Assembly: GCA_003149065.1 (NCBI GenBank)
Contig: QGFZ01000003.1
Span: 186,001 to 250,000 of the forward strand
DNA from: Ruminococcaceae bacterium R-25
GTDB taxonomy: Bacteria > Bacillota > Clostridia > Saccharofermentanales > Saccharofermentanaceae
DNA length: 64,000 nucleotides
Direction of reading: 5' to 3'
Shown here piece by piece: positions 27,215-36,539 of the stretch (position 1 is the first letter of the stretch; each line of letters starts with the position of its first letter). Position numbers and translations under genes: made by a program. The notes under the pieces were generated by a model that made no database searches, was not told where the DNA came from, and saw nothing but the letters and a program-made list of their open reading frames with translations.

Positions 27215-27473
27215 AATAATGACCCTCCAGAAATATTTTTCCAGGAATATGTGTGAAGCATAATCCTTATCCGAAAATGATTTTATCAAAACAACATGAA
27301 AACCTTATATAGAATTCCAAACAAAAGGAAATGCGTAAAATACTAAAAAATCTGCCTTTTTGGCGATTGCAATTATTAAAATATCAAACATATCAGACAT
27401 TTACTTTTTTGGTAATAAATGCAATAATTTCAGCAGTGCACGCATTTTATGCACAAAAATAAGGAGGGTTATC

Positions 27474-27833
27474 ATGAATACTACAAAAAACAAGCAGATT
27501 ACAGCATTGATTTTAGGTATCGCTTCGCTCGTTATCCCGAACATCGGTTCTACAATCACTAACGCAATCGATACATCTACTAACAGCGGTTCTATGACAG
27601 CTGGTATCGTTATCATTATTGCAACATTGGCAGCTATCGTTGTTGGTATCATCGGCATCATCAAGTCTGCAGGCGCTAGAAAAGAAGCTAAGGAAGCTGG
27701 TGAAAAGCAGATCCTTGCTACAATCGGTCTTGTCCTTTCTATCGTTGGTACAGTTGAGAGTGCTATCATGTTCTTCGCATGTGGTCTTTGCATCGCTTGT
27801 GTAGCTTGCGCTGCAGCTTCCACAATGGGCTGA
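27474..27833 (+). CDS. Small membrane protein, DUF4190-like
   Basis: A 119-residue protein starting at the ATG after AAGGAGGG. Three hydrophobic stretches (about 8-25, 42-65 and 82-115) are predicted, with RKEAKEAGEKQ as a cytoplasmic loop. It resembles the divergently encoded 96-residue protein in general layout. The 259-base gap between them holds promoters for both but no clear consensus. Function unknown. Confidence 0.7.
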   Translation: MNTTKNKQITALILGIASLVIPNIGSTITNAIDTSTNSGSMTAGIVIIIATLAAIVVGIIGIIKSAGARKEAKEAGEKQILATIGLVLSIVGTVESAIMFFACGLCIACVACAAASTMG

Positions 27834-27866
27834 TGACAAAAAACTGAAAACTGTTAAAAAAGAAGA

Positions 27867-27898
27867 CAGTTGCTTATTTTTAAGCAACTGCCTTTTTT
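27867..27898 (+). terminator. Intrinsic terminator
   Basis: Perfect 10-bp stem CAGTTGCTTA / TAAGCAACTG, TTTT loop, followed by TTTTTT. Confidence 0.88.
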
Positions 27899-27911
27899 GT
27901 AAAGAGACATT

Positions 27912-28733
27912 ATGTATCCATTTGTAAATATATTCGGAAGAACCATAGGAACTTACGGGATAATGGTAGGCATCGGCATTATCGTTACCGGTATAGTCTT
28001 CCTCTTGATCTTAAGGAAAAAGGAAGTCTACCTGGAAGATGCAGCCATGACGGGCCTGTTTTTCGCAGCCGGAGCCGTAATAGGATCCCACATAGTCTAT
28101 GGACTTACCAATACGACAAAGATCATCGATCTGTTCAGGCACATGAGCGAATACAGCTTTATTGAATTCATGAAGCTTTTGTTCGGCAGTTACCTGGGCG
28201 GAATGGTATTCTACGGCGGCCTTATCGGAGGCCTCATTGCGCTTCTGATCGCGAATAAGGTTTCCCAGAAATATTTCAGGGGAGACGTGATGTTTGATGG
28301 CGTTGCCATCGTAATCCCGCTGTTTCATACATTCGGAAGAATAGGGTGCTTTTTAGGCGGCTGCTGCTTTGGCATGGAGTGCAAATTCGGTATTACCATT
28401 CATAACAACACGCTCTATCCGGCCATTAATGACGTTAACAGACTGCCGATCCAGCTTATCGAGGCCGGCTGCAATTTTATTCTTTTCTGGGTGCTTTTGT
28501 TCCTGTATAAGAATAACAAGTTCCCAAAGCGCCTTATCATCGTGTATCTATTCGCATATCCGGTCATCAGATTCATTGACGAATTCTTCAGAGGCGATGA
28601 TATCAGAGGATTCCTGTTCGGCCTTTCCACGTCGCAGATCATAAGCATATTGCTCTTTGCGTTTGCGACAGTCTTTACGATAATTGATCTGAAAAAGCGA
28701 AAAGACACACCCGTTAATACAGAACAGGCATAA
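27912..28733 (+). CDS. lgt: Prolipoprotein diacylglyceryl transferase
   Basis: A 273-residue polytopic membrane enzyme that moves diacylglycerol from phosphatidylglycerol to the lipobox Cys of prolipoproteins. The Lgt signature HTFGRIGCFLGGCCFG lies near residues 139-154, and GSYLGGMVFYGGLIGG near 93-108. Both conserved glycine-rich motifs and the substrate-binding Arg of the signature are intact. The ribosome site is weak (AAAGAGAC). It stands in its own transcript after a terminator. Confidence 0.95.
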   Translation: MYPFVNIFGRTIGTYGIMVGIGIIVTGIVFLLILRKKEVYLEDAAMTGLFFAAGAVIGSHIVYGLTNTTKIIDLFRHMSEYSFIEFMKLLFGSYLGGMVFYGGLIGGLIALLIANKVSQKYFRGDVMFDGVAIVIPLFHTFGRIGCFLGGCCFGMECKFGITIHNNTLYPAINDVNRLPIQLIEAGCNFILFWVLLFLYKNNKFPKRLIIVYLFAYPVIRFIDEFFRGDDIRGFLFGLSTSQIISILLFAFATVFTIIDLKKRKDTPVNTEQA

Positions 28734-28800
28734 AAATTACCATTTATTGATTTATTTATAAACAAGATGGCTTATCAGGGCCGTCCGTGTTATCCTTAAT

Positions 28801-28948
28801 GTGCATAGGAAATCAGCTGTCACACCTGTTTCCCGTGCGCTACAACTTTATAGATTAATTGACTCTGACGGCAAGGTTGATCCCGAGCGGGAATAGTCTT
28901 TGGATATTGCATGTAAAACATGCGCGTATTGGGCTTCTTTATCGTCAG
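28801..28948 (+). ncRNA. Two foldable RNA elements in the leader of the nitrogenase-like operon
   Basis: The 241-base gap between lgt and the nifH-like gene holds structure. Element 1 (28801-28840) is an imperfect hairpin: GTGCA/TGCGC, then GGAAA/TTTCC and CAG/CTG. Element 2 (28865-28948) is closed by CTGACG (28865-28870) with CGTCAG (28943-28948), and encloses the perfect hairpin GCATGT-AAA-ACATGC (28909-28923) plus TCCC/GGGA. The closing helix lies 27 bases before the operon start codon, near the ribosome site. No known riboswitch family was recognised. Folding was done by eye. Confidence 0.45.
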
Positions 28949-28974
28949 GTATCAGATGATAGAGGAGTTTTTTT

Positions 28975-29721
28975 ATGCTTAAGATCGCAATCTACGGTAA
29001 AGGCGGTATAGGTAAGTCGACGGTCACATCTAATCTGTCTGCTGCCTTTGCAAGTATGGGGAAGCGCGTAATCCAGATAGGATGTGATCCCAAAGCCGAT
29101 TCCACTATCAATCTTTTAGGCGGCAAACCGCTTAAGCCTGTTATCGAGATCCTTAAAGAAGGTGTTGATCCTACATCGGCAAAGGAAATCTCGCAGGAAG
29201 GTTTTGGCGGAGTGCTCTGCATCGAGACGGGCGGTCCTACGCCCGGTCTTGGCTGTGCCGGCAGAGGTATCATTGCAACTTTCAATCTTTTGGATGAACT
29301 CGGATTATTTGAAGAATACAAGCCGGACGTTGTTCTGTACGACGTTCTTGGTGACGTTGTCTGCGGAGGTTTTGCAGCTCCGATCAGGGAAGGTTATGCC
29401 GAGCAGGTACTGATCGTTACGTCAGGTGAGAAGATGGCTCTTTATGCGGCAAACAACATCTGCCAAGCGGTAAGGAACTTTGAGGACAGGGGTTATGCAA
29501 GTGTAAAAGGCCTGATCCTTAACAAGCGCAACGTCCCCGGCGAAGACGAGAAGGTCAGCGAATTTGCAAAAGATCACAACGTGGATATCGTTGCGGTAAT
29601 TCCCAGAAGCGATGACATTACGCTCTGCGAGGATAAGGGAATGACAGTTGTGGAGGGAGCCGGCGATTCTGAGGCAGCTCAGAAATTCATCGATCTGGCA
29701 AAACTCCTTCTGAAAGGGTGA
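28975..29721 (+). CDS. NifH-like iron protein (ATP-dependent reductase)
   Basis: A 248-residue homodimeric-type Fe protein of the NifH/BchL/CfbC family, which hydrolyses ATP to pass electrons to a NifDK-like partner. Walker [10 protein letters not shown] lies at residues 8-16. The two [4Fe-4S] ligands are Cys94 (GLGCAGRG, with the Arg that is ADP-ribosylated in NifH) and Cys130 ([10 protein letters not shown]). The switch region [10 protein letters not shown] is intact. It is shorter than true NifH (about 275-295) and lacks the C-terminal extension. It is the first gene of a nine-gene, mostly overlapping operon and is the only H-type subunit, so both D/K-like pairs may share it. Confidence 0.95.
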   Translation: MLKIAIYGKGGIGKSTVTSNLSAAFASMGKRVIQIGCDPKADSTINLLGGKPLKPVIEILKEGVDPTSAKEISQEGFGGVLCIETGGPTPGLGCAGRGIIATFNLLDELGLFEEYKPDVVLYDVLGDVVCGGFAAPIREGYAEQVLIVTSGEKMALYAANNICQAVRNFEDRGYASVKGLILNKRNVPGEDEKVSEFAKDHNVDIVAVIPRSDDITLCEDKGMTVVEGAGDSEAAQKFIDLAKLLLKG

Positions 29722-29725
29722 ACCT

Positions 29726-31051
29726 ATGAAGCACGAAGCGGTCTGCTACACAGCTGAAGAGGTTTTAAAGAGGGGAAAGAGCGATATCCCTTCTGAACTG
29801 CTGTCCGGCAACAGCCTTGTATACAGTTCACCTGCAACACTTGCTTATAACTCTCCCGGCGCTGAAGGCTTCGGTGTTAAGCGCGCGGGATTAAGTGTGC
29901 CCGAATCGGTAATGCTTATCGTTGCTCCCGGATGCTGCGGAAGAAACACCTCTCTTATATCTTCGATGCCTGAATACAAAAACAGATTCTTCTATCTTGA
30001 GATGAGTGAACCTGATCTTGTAACGGGACGCCATTTGAACAAGATACCTGACGCGATCGGTGAAGTGCTGACTTTCCTCAGAGATAACGGCAAGAAGATC
30101 CCCAGGGTTATCATGATATGCATCACATGCGTTGATGCACTTTTAGGCACCGACATGGACAGAGTCTGCCGCAAGGCTGAAGATGAGCTGGAAGGAAGTG
30201 AGTTCGAAGGCGTAAAGGTGCGTCCTTGCTATATGTATGCGCTTACAAGAGAAGGACGCCGCCCGCCGATGGTCCATGTAAGACAAACAATCTATTCGCT
30301 TCTTGAACCCATGGAAAAGGATCCCCGCTCCGTAAATATCATCGGAGGTTTTGCACCTCTCGAAAACACCGAGCTCATAGAATACCTGAAGCTTGCAGGG
30401 ATCCGCAATATCAGACAGATCTCTACATGCAAAACGTACGAAGAATTCCTTCAGATGGCAAGCGCCAACTTCAATATCGTCATCGATCCTGAAGTCCGCG
30501 CAGCTGCTGAAGACATGAATAAGAACCTTAATATTCCGTATGTCGAACTTACGAGAGTTTACTCTACGGATAAGATTTCTTCACAGTATAAGGCGCTCGC
30601 AAGTGTCACAGGTATCGACATCATAGACAGTGAGGAAAAAGCAGAAGCTGATGAAGCGATCGCAAGACTTAAGGAGGCTTTTCCGGATCTTACAGTCAAC
30701 ATCGGAGAGTGTGCAAATGCCAATGCGTTTGAATTAGCGTTAAGCCTTACGAGAATGGGATTTAAAGTCGATGAGATCTATTCGGTCCTGGCTCCGGAGA
30801 ACTTCGTTTATGTGAAGAACCTGGCGCAGCTCTCACCTGATACAAAGATCTACTGCAATATGGAGCCTACAATGCTCTACTACAAGATCTCACAGTCAAA
30901 GGCTCACGTAACTGTCGGCAAGGATGCGAAGTTCTATTGCCCCGATATTCCGAATGTCGCCTGGAACCAGGATACGAGACCTTTCGGATATCAAGGAGTA
31001 AGGGATCTGATGAATAAGATTTTCGAAGCGTTAACGGAGGCAAAAGCATGA
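29726..31051 (+). CDS. NifD-like subunit, pair 1
   Basis: A 441-residue protein of the nitrogenase component 1 / oxidoreductase family. The nitrogenase-type block MSEPDLVTGRHLNKIPDAIG (about 93-112) and the C-terminal PFGYQGVRDL segment are seen. Cys70 and Cys71 (APGCCGRN) match the position of NifD Cys88, and Cys135 (ITCVDALLGTD) matches Cys154, so cluster ligands exist at two of the three P-cluster positions. Cys235 (STCKTYEEF) aligns with the region before the FeMo-co-binding Cys. No equivalent of FeMo-co His442 is visible. It overlaps its K-like partner by 4 bases (ATGA). It is not a nitrogen-fixing NifD by sequence. Its substrate is unknown. Confidence 0.88.
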   Translation: MKHEAVCYTAEEVLKRGKSDIPSELLSGNSLVYSSPATLAYNSPGAEGFGVKRAGLSVPESVMLIVAPGCCGRNTSLISSMPEYKNRFFYLEMSEPDLVTGRHLNKIPDAIGEVLTFLRDNGKKIPRVIMICITCVDALLGTDMDRVCRKAEDELEGSEFEGVKVRPCYMYALTREGRRPPMVHVRQTIYSLLEPMEKDPRSVNIIGGFAPLENTELIEYLKLAGIRNIRQISTCKTYEEFLQMASANFNIVIDPEVRAAAEDMNKNLNIPYVELTRVYSTDKISSQYKALASVTGIDIIDSEEKAEADEAIARLKEAFPDLTVNIGECANANAFELALSLTRMGFKVDEIYSVLAPENFVYVKNLAQLSPDTKIYCNMEPTMLYYKISQSKAHVTVGKDAKFYCPDIPNVAWNQDTRPFGYQGVRDLMNKIFEALTEAKA

Positions 31052-31983
31052 AGGGATTAAGGAAAGTTCTTACACCTTTTGCTCCTGATCAGTCAGGTGC
31101 TTCCGGTGTGCTTTATTCAATGGGTGCGCTCATTGTAATCATCGATGCGGGCGGATGCACGGGCAACGTATGCGGATTCGATGAACCCAGATGGCACGAA
31201 TCACGGAGTGCGATTTTCTCGGCAGGACTCCGCGACATGGATGCGATATTGGGAAGAGATGAACTTCTTGCAGCGAAGATCAAGTCTGCAGTTGAGAGGA
31301 TCGATACATCGTTTGTTGCCGTTATCGGTACGCCTGTTCCGGCAACGATCGGTACAGATTACAAAGCTCTTAAGAAACTGATCGAGAGCAAGGTCGATAT
31401 TCCTGTGGTTCCTGTTAAGACGAACGGGATGAAGCTTTATAACGAAGGCGAGAAGGAAGCATACAAAGCGCTTATCGATGAGTTCGCTGAAAATGTTCCT
31501 TCTGCAGCTAAAGCCCAGATCGTTCTCGGTATGACACCTCTTACATACGGCAAGGATCACATCGATCTTTCAATCGATGACATCAGAAGTATCAAGGGTG
31601 CGGAAAAACTCATTGCAGCATCGTCCTCCGGAATAGATGCATGTGAATACTTAGGAAGAGATTTTGAGATCGTAAGCCCTGCCTATAAGAACAACATTCC
31701 TGAAGGAATCAAAGGAAAGACTCTTGTCTGCCACGATGAAGTTGTCGGCAAGACATTAAGAGATGCAGGCGTTGATTTGGATATTGCGACCTTCTTTAAG
31801 CTTCACGATTCTGTTAAACAGGCGGGCGATAAGAAGATCACTGAAGAAGATGAGTTTATCGAGATGGTAAGGACAGGCGGCTACGACACGGTCGCTGCTG
31901 ATATCTGTCTCAAAGAACTGGTGCCTGATTACGAGGGTAACTGGGTTGACTTGAAGTGTTTTGCAATAAGCGGGAGATACTGA
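31048..31983 (+). CDS. NifK-like subunit, pair 1
   Basis: A 311-residue protein, much shorter than NifK (about 450-520). It begins with the component-1 pattern SGASGVLYSMGALIVIIDAG, then Cys37 in GGCTGN, matching NifK Cys95. The position of NifK Cys153 is Thr95 (GTPVPATIGTD), so that ligand is missing. LRDMDAILGRDELL matches the NifK block before it. It is a clear paralogue of the 354-residue K-like protein at 38067, sharing DEPRW/DETRW, GMTPL and SSSGI. Together with its D partner it could hold a single bridging [4Fe-4S] cluster as in protochlorophyllide reductase, which is inference. Confidence 0.86.
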   Translation: MKGLRKVLTPFAPDQSGASGVLYSMGALIVIIDAGGCTGNVCGFDEPRWHESRSAIFSAGLRDMDAILGRDELLAAKIKSAVERIDTSFVAVIGTPVPATIGTDYKALKKLIESKVDIPVVPVKTNGMKLYNEGEKEAYKALIDEFAENVPSAAKAQIVLGMTPLTYGKDHIDLSIDDIRSIKGAEKLIAASSSGIDACEYLGRDFEIVSPAYKNNIPEGIKGKTLVCHDEVVGKTLRDAGVDLDIATFFKLHDSVKQAGDKKITEEDEFIEMVRTGGYDTVAADICLKELVPDYEGNWVDLKCFAISGRY

Positions 31984-31984
31984 T

Positions 31985-34264
31985 TTGGTAACGAAGCGCA
32001 TTAAAGTTTACGGCATAGTCCAGGGTGTCGGATTCAGACCGACAGTCGCAAGACATGCTGCTTCTCTTGGAATAAAGGGAAGTGTGTCTAACCTTGGCCC
32101 TTATGTCGAGATCTATGCGCAGGGCGAGGAGTCTGAAGTTGACAGATTCATCGATCTGATCAGGACCAGGCCGCCGAAGCGTGCAGCGGTCCTGAAGATG
32201 GATGTCAAAGTTGAGGACGCTCCTGTTTACGAAGATTTCAGCATTATCGAGAGCGCGAAAACAGCCGGCGAGATCTTCGTATCTCCGGACATTGCAATCT
32301 GTGATGAGTGCCTTGAGGAACTTTTCGATAAGAACAACAGAAGATATCTGCATCCGTTCATTAACTGCACATGCTGCGGTCCGAGACTTACTATTCTTGA
32401 TGCACTGCCTTATGACCGCGAACGCACATCGATGAAAGAATTCCCGATGTGTCCTGACTGCGAAAAGGAATACTACGATCCTGCCACGAGAAGATATGAC
32501 GCGCAGCCTGTATGCTGCAATAAATGCGGACCTGAAGTTTTTATCCTTGATGATGAAGAGAAGCGTAAGGGACGCGAAGCAATTACATATGTGCGCAAGG
32601 TAATTGCAGACGGCGGTATTGCCGCAATAAAAGGAATCGGCGGATTCCATCTTGCCTGCAATGCATACGATAACGATGCGGTTAAGAGGCTGCGTGAGCT
32701 CAAGCACCGTCCTTCCAAGCCTTTTGCACTCATGATGAGAAACGAAGAAGAGGTCCTGAAGAACTGCTATATAGAAGATTACCAGCGCGGCATCCTGACG
32801 GGCCATCAGAAGCCGATAATCCTGCTTAAGCGCCGCGAAGATTCAATGCTCGCAGAACAGGTTGCACCTGATAATCCGATGCTCGGCTGCATGCTTCCTT
32901 ACGCTCCTGTTCAGAGCCTTATCTTCGATTACGATGACGATATAAAGATGCCTTCATGCCTCGTTATGACGAGCGGCAATCTCTCCGGTCTCCCGATATG
33001 CAGGAATGACGATGATGTAAGAGCTGAGATCCGATCTTACTGTGATGTGGTCCTTACCCATAACAGAAAGATCAACATCAGGGCAGACGATTCTGTCATG
33101 GATTTTTATGAAGGCAAGCCCTACATGATCAGACGCTCGAGAGGCTATGCTCCGCTCCCGTACATGATGACCAGACAGTTTAAAGGTTCCGTCATAGCTT
33201 ACGGCGGCGAACTTAAGAATACCTTCTGCGTTGCAGTCAACAGTCTTATGTATCCTTCGTCCTACATCGGAGACCTGACTGATCTTAAGGGCAAGAACGC
33301 TCTTAAGGAATCTGCTGAAAGAATGCTGGACCTTCTGGAAGCAAAACCTTCTTATGCGGTATGCGACCTGCACCCTTTGTACAATTCTTCTGCAGCTGCT
33401 GAAGAATCAGGCCTGCCGCTTATCAGGGTCCAGCACCACTATGCACATATACTCTCATGCATGGCAGAGAACGATTATACAGGTGAAGTGATCGGCATCT
33501 CTCTGGACGGAACGGGTTATGGTACTGACGGCACGATCTGGGGCGGCGAGATACTGAAGTGCAATCTCGACGGTTTTGAACGTGCGGGCCATATCAGGCC
33601 GTTCCTTCATACAGGCGGCGATATTGCTTCAAGAGAAGGGTTCAGGATCGCCATATCGATGCTCATCGATATATTTGGCGATGATGCAGAATCAAAGTGC
33701 AGTGATCTGGGCCTGATAAGGCAGGGAACATTCAAGACTTATAAAGTCATGCACGATAACAGGATCAACACCTCTGTATCCACAAGCTGCGGAAGGCTTT
33801 TCGATGCAGCGGCAGCAATACTCGGGATCAGGTATGAACAGAGCTTTGAAGGTGAAGCTGCAACAGCTCTTGAATTCAAGGCTATGGAATATGAAAGGGA
33901 TAAAGATATCGGCACTATGGATCTGATCGACGGCGATGTGATCGCGACAGACAGGATCATCCGGTATCTGACAGAAGAGAAACTTAAGGGAACTGACATA
34001 AGAAAACTCGCATATGCCTTCCACTATATGCTGGCTAAAGGTGTAGCTCAGATGGCTATGGCTAAGTCTGACGGTATAAAGACTGCCGCGCTGAGCGGAG
34101 GGTGTTATCAGAATAAGCTCCTGACCAGACTGACTGAGCAGGAGTTAAAAGAAAACGGCTATAACGTATTGCTCCACTCGATGGTTCCGCCGAATGACGG
34201 CGGAATAGCGTTGGGGCAGGCGCTTTACGGGATGCATAAAGTAAATGATCAGGAGGATAGATAA
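31985..34264 (+). CDS. hypF: Carbamoyltransferase HypF
   Basis: A 759-residue HypF, which uses carbamoyl phosphate and ATP to carbamoylate the C-terminal Cys of HypE, the first step to the cyanide ligands of the [NiFe]-hydrogenase Fe site. Domains in order: acylphosphatase (about 1-90, with QGVGFRP and Arg18), two zinc fingers (C106/C109/C128/C131 and C156/C159/C178/C181), YrdC-like (about 200-380) and Kae1-like (about 390-750, with HHYAHILSCMAE metal ligands and SLDGTGYGTDG). All look intact. The start is TTG at 31985 after GGGAG, one base after the K-like stop. Lying between nitrogenase-like genes, its product probably serves that system. Confidence 0.96.
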   Translation: MVTKRIKVYGIVQGVGFRPTVARHAASLGIKGSVSNLGPYVEIYAQGEESEVDRFIDLIRTRPPKRAAVLKMDVKVEDAPVYEDFSIIESAKTAGEIFVSPDIAICDECLEELFDKNNRRYLHPFINCTCCGPRLTILDALPYDRERTSMKEFPMCPDCEKEYYDPATRRYDAQPVCCNKCGPEVFILDDEEKRKGREAITYVRKVIADGGIAAIKGIGGFHLACNAYDNDAVKRLRELKHRPSKPFALMMRNEEEVLKNCYIEDYQRGILTGHQKPIILLKRREDSMLAEQVAPDNPMLGCMLPYAPVQSLIFDYDDDIKMPSCLVMTSGNLSGLPICRNDDDVRAEIRSYCDVVLTHNRKINIRADDSVMDFYEGKPYMIRRSRGYAPLPYMMTRQFKGSVIAYGGELKNTFCVAVNSLMYPSSYIGDLTDLKGKNALKESAERMLDLLEAKPSYAVCDLHPLYNSSAAAEESGLPLIRVQHHYAHILSCMAENDYTGEVIGISLDGTGYGTDGTIWGGEILKCNLDGFERAGHIRPFLHTGGDIASREGFRIAISMLIDIFGDDAESKCSDLGLIRQGTFKTYKVMHDNRINTSVSTSCGRLFDAAAAILGIRYEQSFEGEAATALEFKAMEYERDKDIGTMDLIDGDVIATDRIIRYLTEEKLKGTDIRKLAYAFHYMLAKGVAQMAMAKSDGIKTAALSGGCYQNKLLTRLTEQELKENGYNVLLHSMVPPNDGGIALGQALYGMHKVNDQEDR

Positions 34265-34477
34265 ATGTGTGTAGGTTTAGCTGCAAAGATCATCAGTGTT
34301 AAGGATGGTGTTGCCATGGTCGACTGCACGGGCGCGAAAAGGGAGATCTCCGCTGAGCTCCTGGATGACCTGGAACCCGGAGATTATGTCATGGTTCATG
34401 CAGGCTGCGCAATCGCCAAGATCACTGACAACGACAAATCAGAGACTGAGAAAGTATTAAAGGAGAATCTGGTATGA
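34265..34477 (+). CDS. hypC: Hydrogenase maturation chaperone HypC
   Basis: A 70-residue HypC/HupF family chaperone that carries the Fe(CN)2CO unit between HypD and the target. The catalytic N-terminal Cys2 (MCVG) and His45 (VHAGCAI) are present. It starts directly at the hypF stop and overlaps hypD by 4 bases. In known systems HypC binds the hydrogenase large subunit; none is encoded in the window, so its client is open. Confidence 0.95.
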   Translation: MCVGLAAKIISVKDGVAMVDCTGAKREISAELLDDLEPGDYVMVHAGCAIAKITDNDKSETEKVLKENLV

Positions 34478-35529
34478 CAAGTATCAACAGTACTGCTGAT
34501 ATGAGAAGATACCTTGAGACTTACGACGGACCTGCCGTAAGGATCATGGAAGTCTGCGGTACGCATACTCATGAGATCTTCAGGCAGGGAATAAGAAAGT
34601 TCCTGTCTCCCAAGATCAATCTTATCTCAGGTCCCGGATGCCCGGTGTGCGTAACTCCTGCGGCATATATCGATGAGGCTGTTTATCTGGCACTCGAGAA
34701 AGGCTGCACAGTAACGACTTTCGGAGATCTTGTAAGAGTTCCGGGAAATGTTAAGAGCCTTCAGAAGGCAAGAGCCGAAGGCGGAAAAGTAAAGATCGTC
34801 TATTCTCCGATCGATGCGGAGAAATATGCCAAGGACCATCCTGAAGAGCAGGTCGTTTTCCTTTCCGTGGGATTCGAGACAACGACACCCTCTGATGTTA
34901 TTGCCGTAAAGAATACAGTAAGAGACGGGCTTGATAACTTTTCGCTCCTTACAGCGAACAAGACCATGCCGGGTGCTTATGAAGCTATGGCATCTTCGAC
35001 AGATGCATACCTTTATCCCGGCCATGTTCATGCGATCATCGGAACGAAGCTCTGCCGTGACCTTGCAGAGCGCGGTGTAAGCGGAACCATTGCAGGCTTT
35101 ACAGGCGATGAGCTTCTCGCTGCGCTTGCGGTAACCGTAAAGAATGTTTCCGAAGGCAAGCCGTTCTTTGTTAATGCATATCCGAGAGTGGTAACAGATG
35201 AGGGAAGTCCTGCTGCTGTTGCGCTCGTTGATAAATTCATGAAGCCCTGTGATGCCGAATGGCGCGGTATCGGCGTGATACCGGATTCAGGTGTTGAACT
35301 CAGGGATGAATATGCGGCTTACGATGCCAGAAAGAAGTATTCGGTACCGAAGATGGAGTTTGAACGCAAGACGGCATGCAAATGCGGAATCGTTCTTCAG
35401 GGAAAGATCCTGCCTTCGGAGTGTCCGCTTTTCGGAAAGGCATGCAATCCGGATCACCCTGTCGGAGCATGCATGGTATCTGACGAAGGCGCATGCTCTG
35501 CATTCTATATGTACGGAGGACAGTCATGA
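34474..35529 (+). CDS. hypD: Fe(CN)2CO assembly scaffold HypD
   Basis: A 351-residue HypD, an iron-sulfur protein on which the Fe(CN)2CO moiety is assembled. It has Cys28 in EVCGTHTHE, GPGCPVCVTP with Cys56 and Cys59, VGFETTTPS, and the C-terminal [4Fe-4S] Cys set in CPLFGKACNPDHPVGACMVS. All key residues are seen. It overlaps hypC and hypE (ATGA at both ends). The presence of a full HypD argues that the complete Fe-ligand synthesis, not a cut-down one, is coded here. Confidence 0.96.
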   Translation: MTSINSTADMRRYLETYDGPAVRIMEVCGTHTHEIFRQGIRKFLSPKINLISGPGCPVCVTPAAYIDEAVYLALEKGCTVTTFGDLVRVPGNVKSLQKARAEGGKVKIVYSPIDAEKYAKDHPEEQVVFLSVGFETTTPSDVIAVKNTVRDGLDNFSLLTANKTMPGAYEAMASSTDAYLYPGHVHAIIGTKLCRDLAERGVSGTIAGFTGDELLAALAVTVKNVSEGKPFFVNAYPRVVTDEGSPAAVALVDKFMKPCDAEWRGIGVIPDSGVELRDEYAAYDARKKYSVPKMEFERKTACKCGIVLQGKILPSECPLFGKACNPDHPVGACMVSDEGACSAFYMYGGQS

Positions 35530-36530
35530 AAGAAGTAATAACATTGGCTCACGGAAGCGGCGGAAGAAAGACATCCGAGCTTATCGGTGAGATATTCAAG
35601 AAGAATCTCGGAAACGAGTATTTCACTGCAGACGATGCGGCAGTCCTTCCCAGACCCGAAGGCCGTATCGCAATGTCGACAGACGGCTTTATTGTATCGC
35701 CATGGAAATATCCGGGCGGCAACATCGGAAGACTTGCTGTATGCGGCACGGTAAATGACCTTGCATGCATGGGCGCCAAGCCCCTTTATCTCACATGTTC
35801 CTACATCATCGAGGAAGGACTCCCGATCGAAGATCTGGAACTGATCGCAAAGACGATGGGTGAGACCGCAAGAGAAGCCGGAGTAAATATCGTTGCAGGC
35901 GACACGAAGGTTGCGGGCAAAGGCCAGGTCGATAAGATCTTTATCACCACAGCAGGTGTGGGCGTCATCGGCGAAGGCATCAACACATCCGGAAAGTTTG
36001 CTAAGCCGGGCGATAAGATAATCGTAACAGGTGATGTCGGAAGACACGGAACAGCTATCCTTCTTGCCCGTGACGAATATGGCATTGAAGCAGATGTAAC
36101 TTCCGACTGCGCGCCCTTGTGGGAGCCTGTAAGAAGAGCGCTCGAAGTATGCCCTGAGATGCACGTTATAAGAGATGCCACGAGAGGCGGCGTCGGAACT
36201 GTTCTTTATGAGATCGCAGATGAGGCAGAGGTCGGCATCAGGGTCGACAGGACAAGCGTTCCGGTAGCTCCTGAAGTCAGCGGCGTAACGGGTCTTCTGG
36301 GATTAGAGCCTCTGTATCTTGCATGCGAAGGCAGAATGGTAATGATCTGCCCTGCGGAAAAAGCACAGGCAGTTGTTGATGTCCTTAAGGGTACAAAGTA
36401 CACTGAAGGTGCAACGATAATAGGCGAAGTAACTGAAGAAGAGACCGGAAGAGTAGTCATGACGACTGAAGTCGGCGGACAGACATATCTTCCCAAGCCC
36501 GGCAACGAACTGCTGCCAAGAATTTGCTAA
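35526..36530 (+). CDS. hypE: Thiocarbamate dehydratase HypE
   Basis: A 334-residue HypE, a PurM-like ATPase that dehydrates its own thiocarbamate to thiocyanate, giving the CN ligand. The start is the ATG at 35526 overlapping hypD. The N-terminal LAHGSGGRKT, the ATP loop region TRGGVGTVLYE and the essential C-terminal PRIC ending with Cys334 are all intact. hypA and hypB, needed for nickel insertion, do not accompany it, so only the iron-ligand branch is encoded here. Confidence 0.96.
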   Translation: MKEVITLAHGSGGRKTSELIGEIFKKNLGNEYFTADDAAVLPRPEGRIAMSTDGFIVSPWKYPGGNIGRLAVCGTVNDLACMGAKPLYLTCSYIIEEGLPIEDLELIAKTMGETAREAGVNIVAGDTKVAGKGQVDKIFITTAGVGVIGEGINTSGKFAKPGDKIIVTGDVGRHGTAILLARDEYGIEADVTSDCAPLWEPVRRALEVCPEMHVIRDATRGGVGTVLYEIADEAEVGIRVDRTSVPVAPEVSGVTGLLGLEPLYLACEGRMVMICPAEKAQAVVDVLKGTKYTEGATIIGEVTEEETGRVVMTTEVGGQTYLPKPGNELLPRIC

Positions 36531-36539
36531 GGAGCGTTT

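Noticed and set aside
28801..28845. Minus-strand sequence resembling part of a cobalamin riboswitch (GGGAAACAGGTGTGACAGCTG)
   Set aside because: The downstream core (GCCCCCGCAACTGT) and the other conserved blocks are missing, and it faces away from the nearby operon. It is better explained as one side of the leader hairpin.
28975..31983. True nitrogen-fixation nifHDK
   Set aside because: The D and K proteins lack cofactor ligands and are short, there is no nifB, nifE/N of the normal type or nifV, and the hyp genes interrupt the cluster. A nitrogenase-like rather than nitrogen-fixing role is supported.
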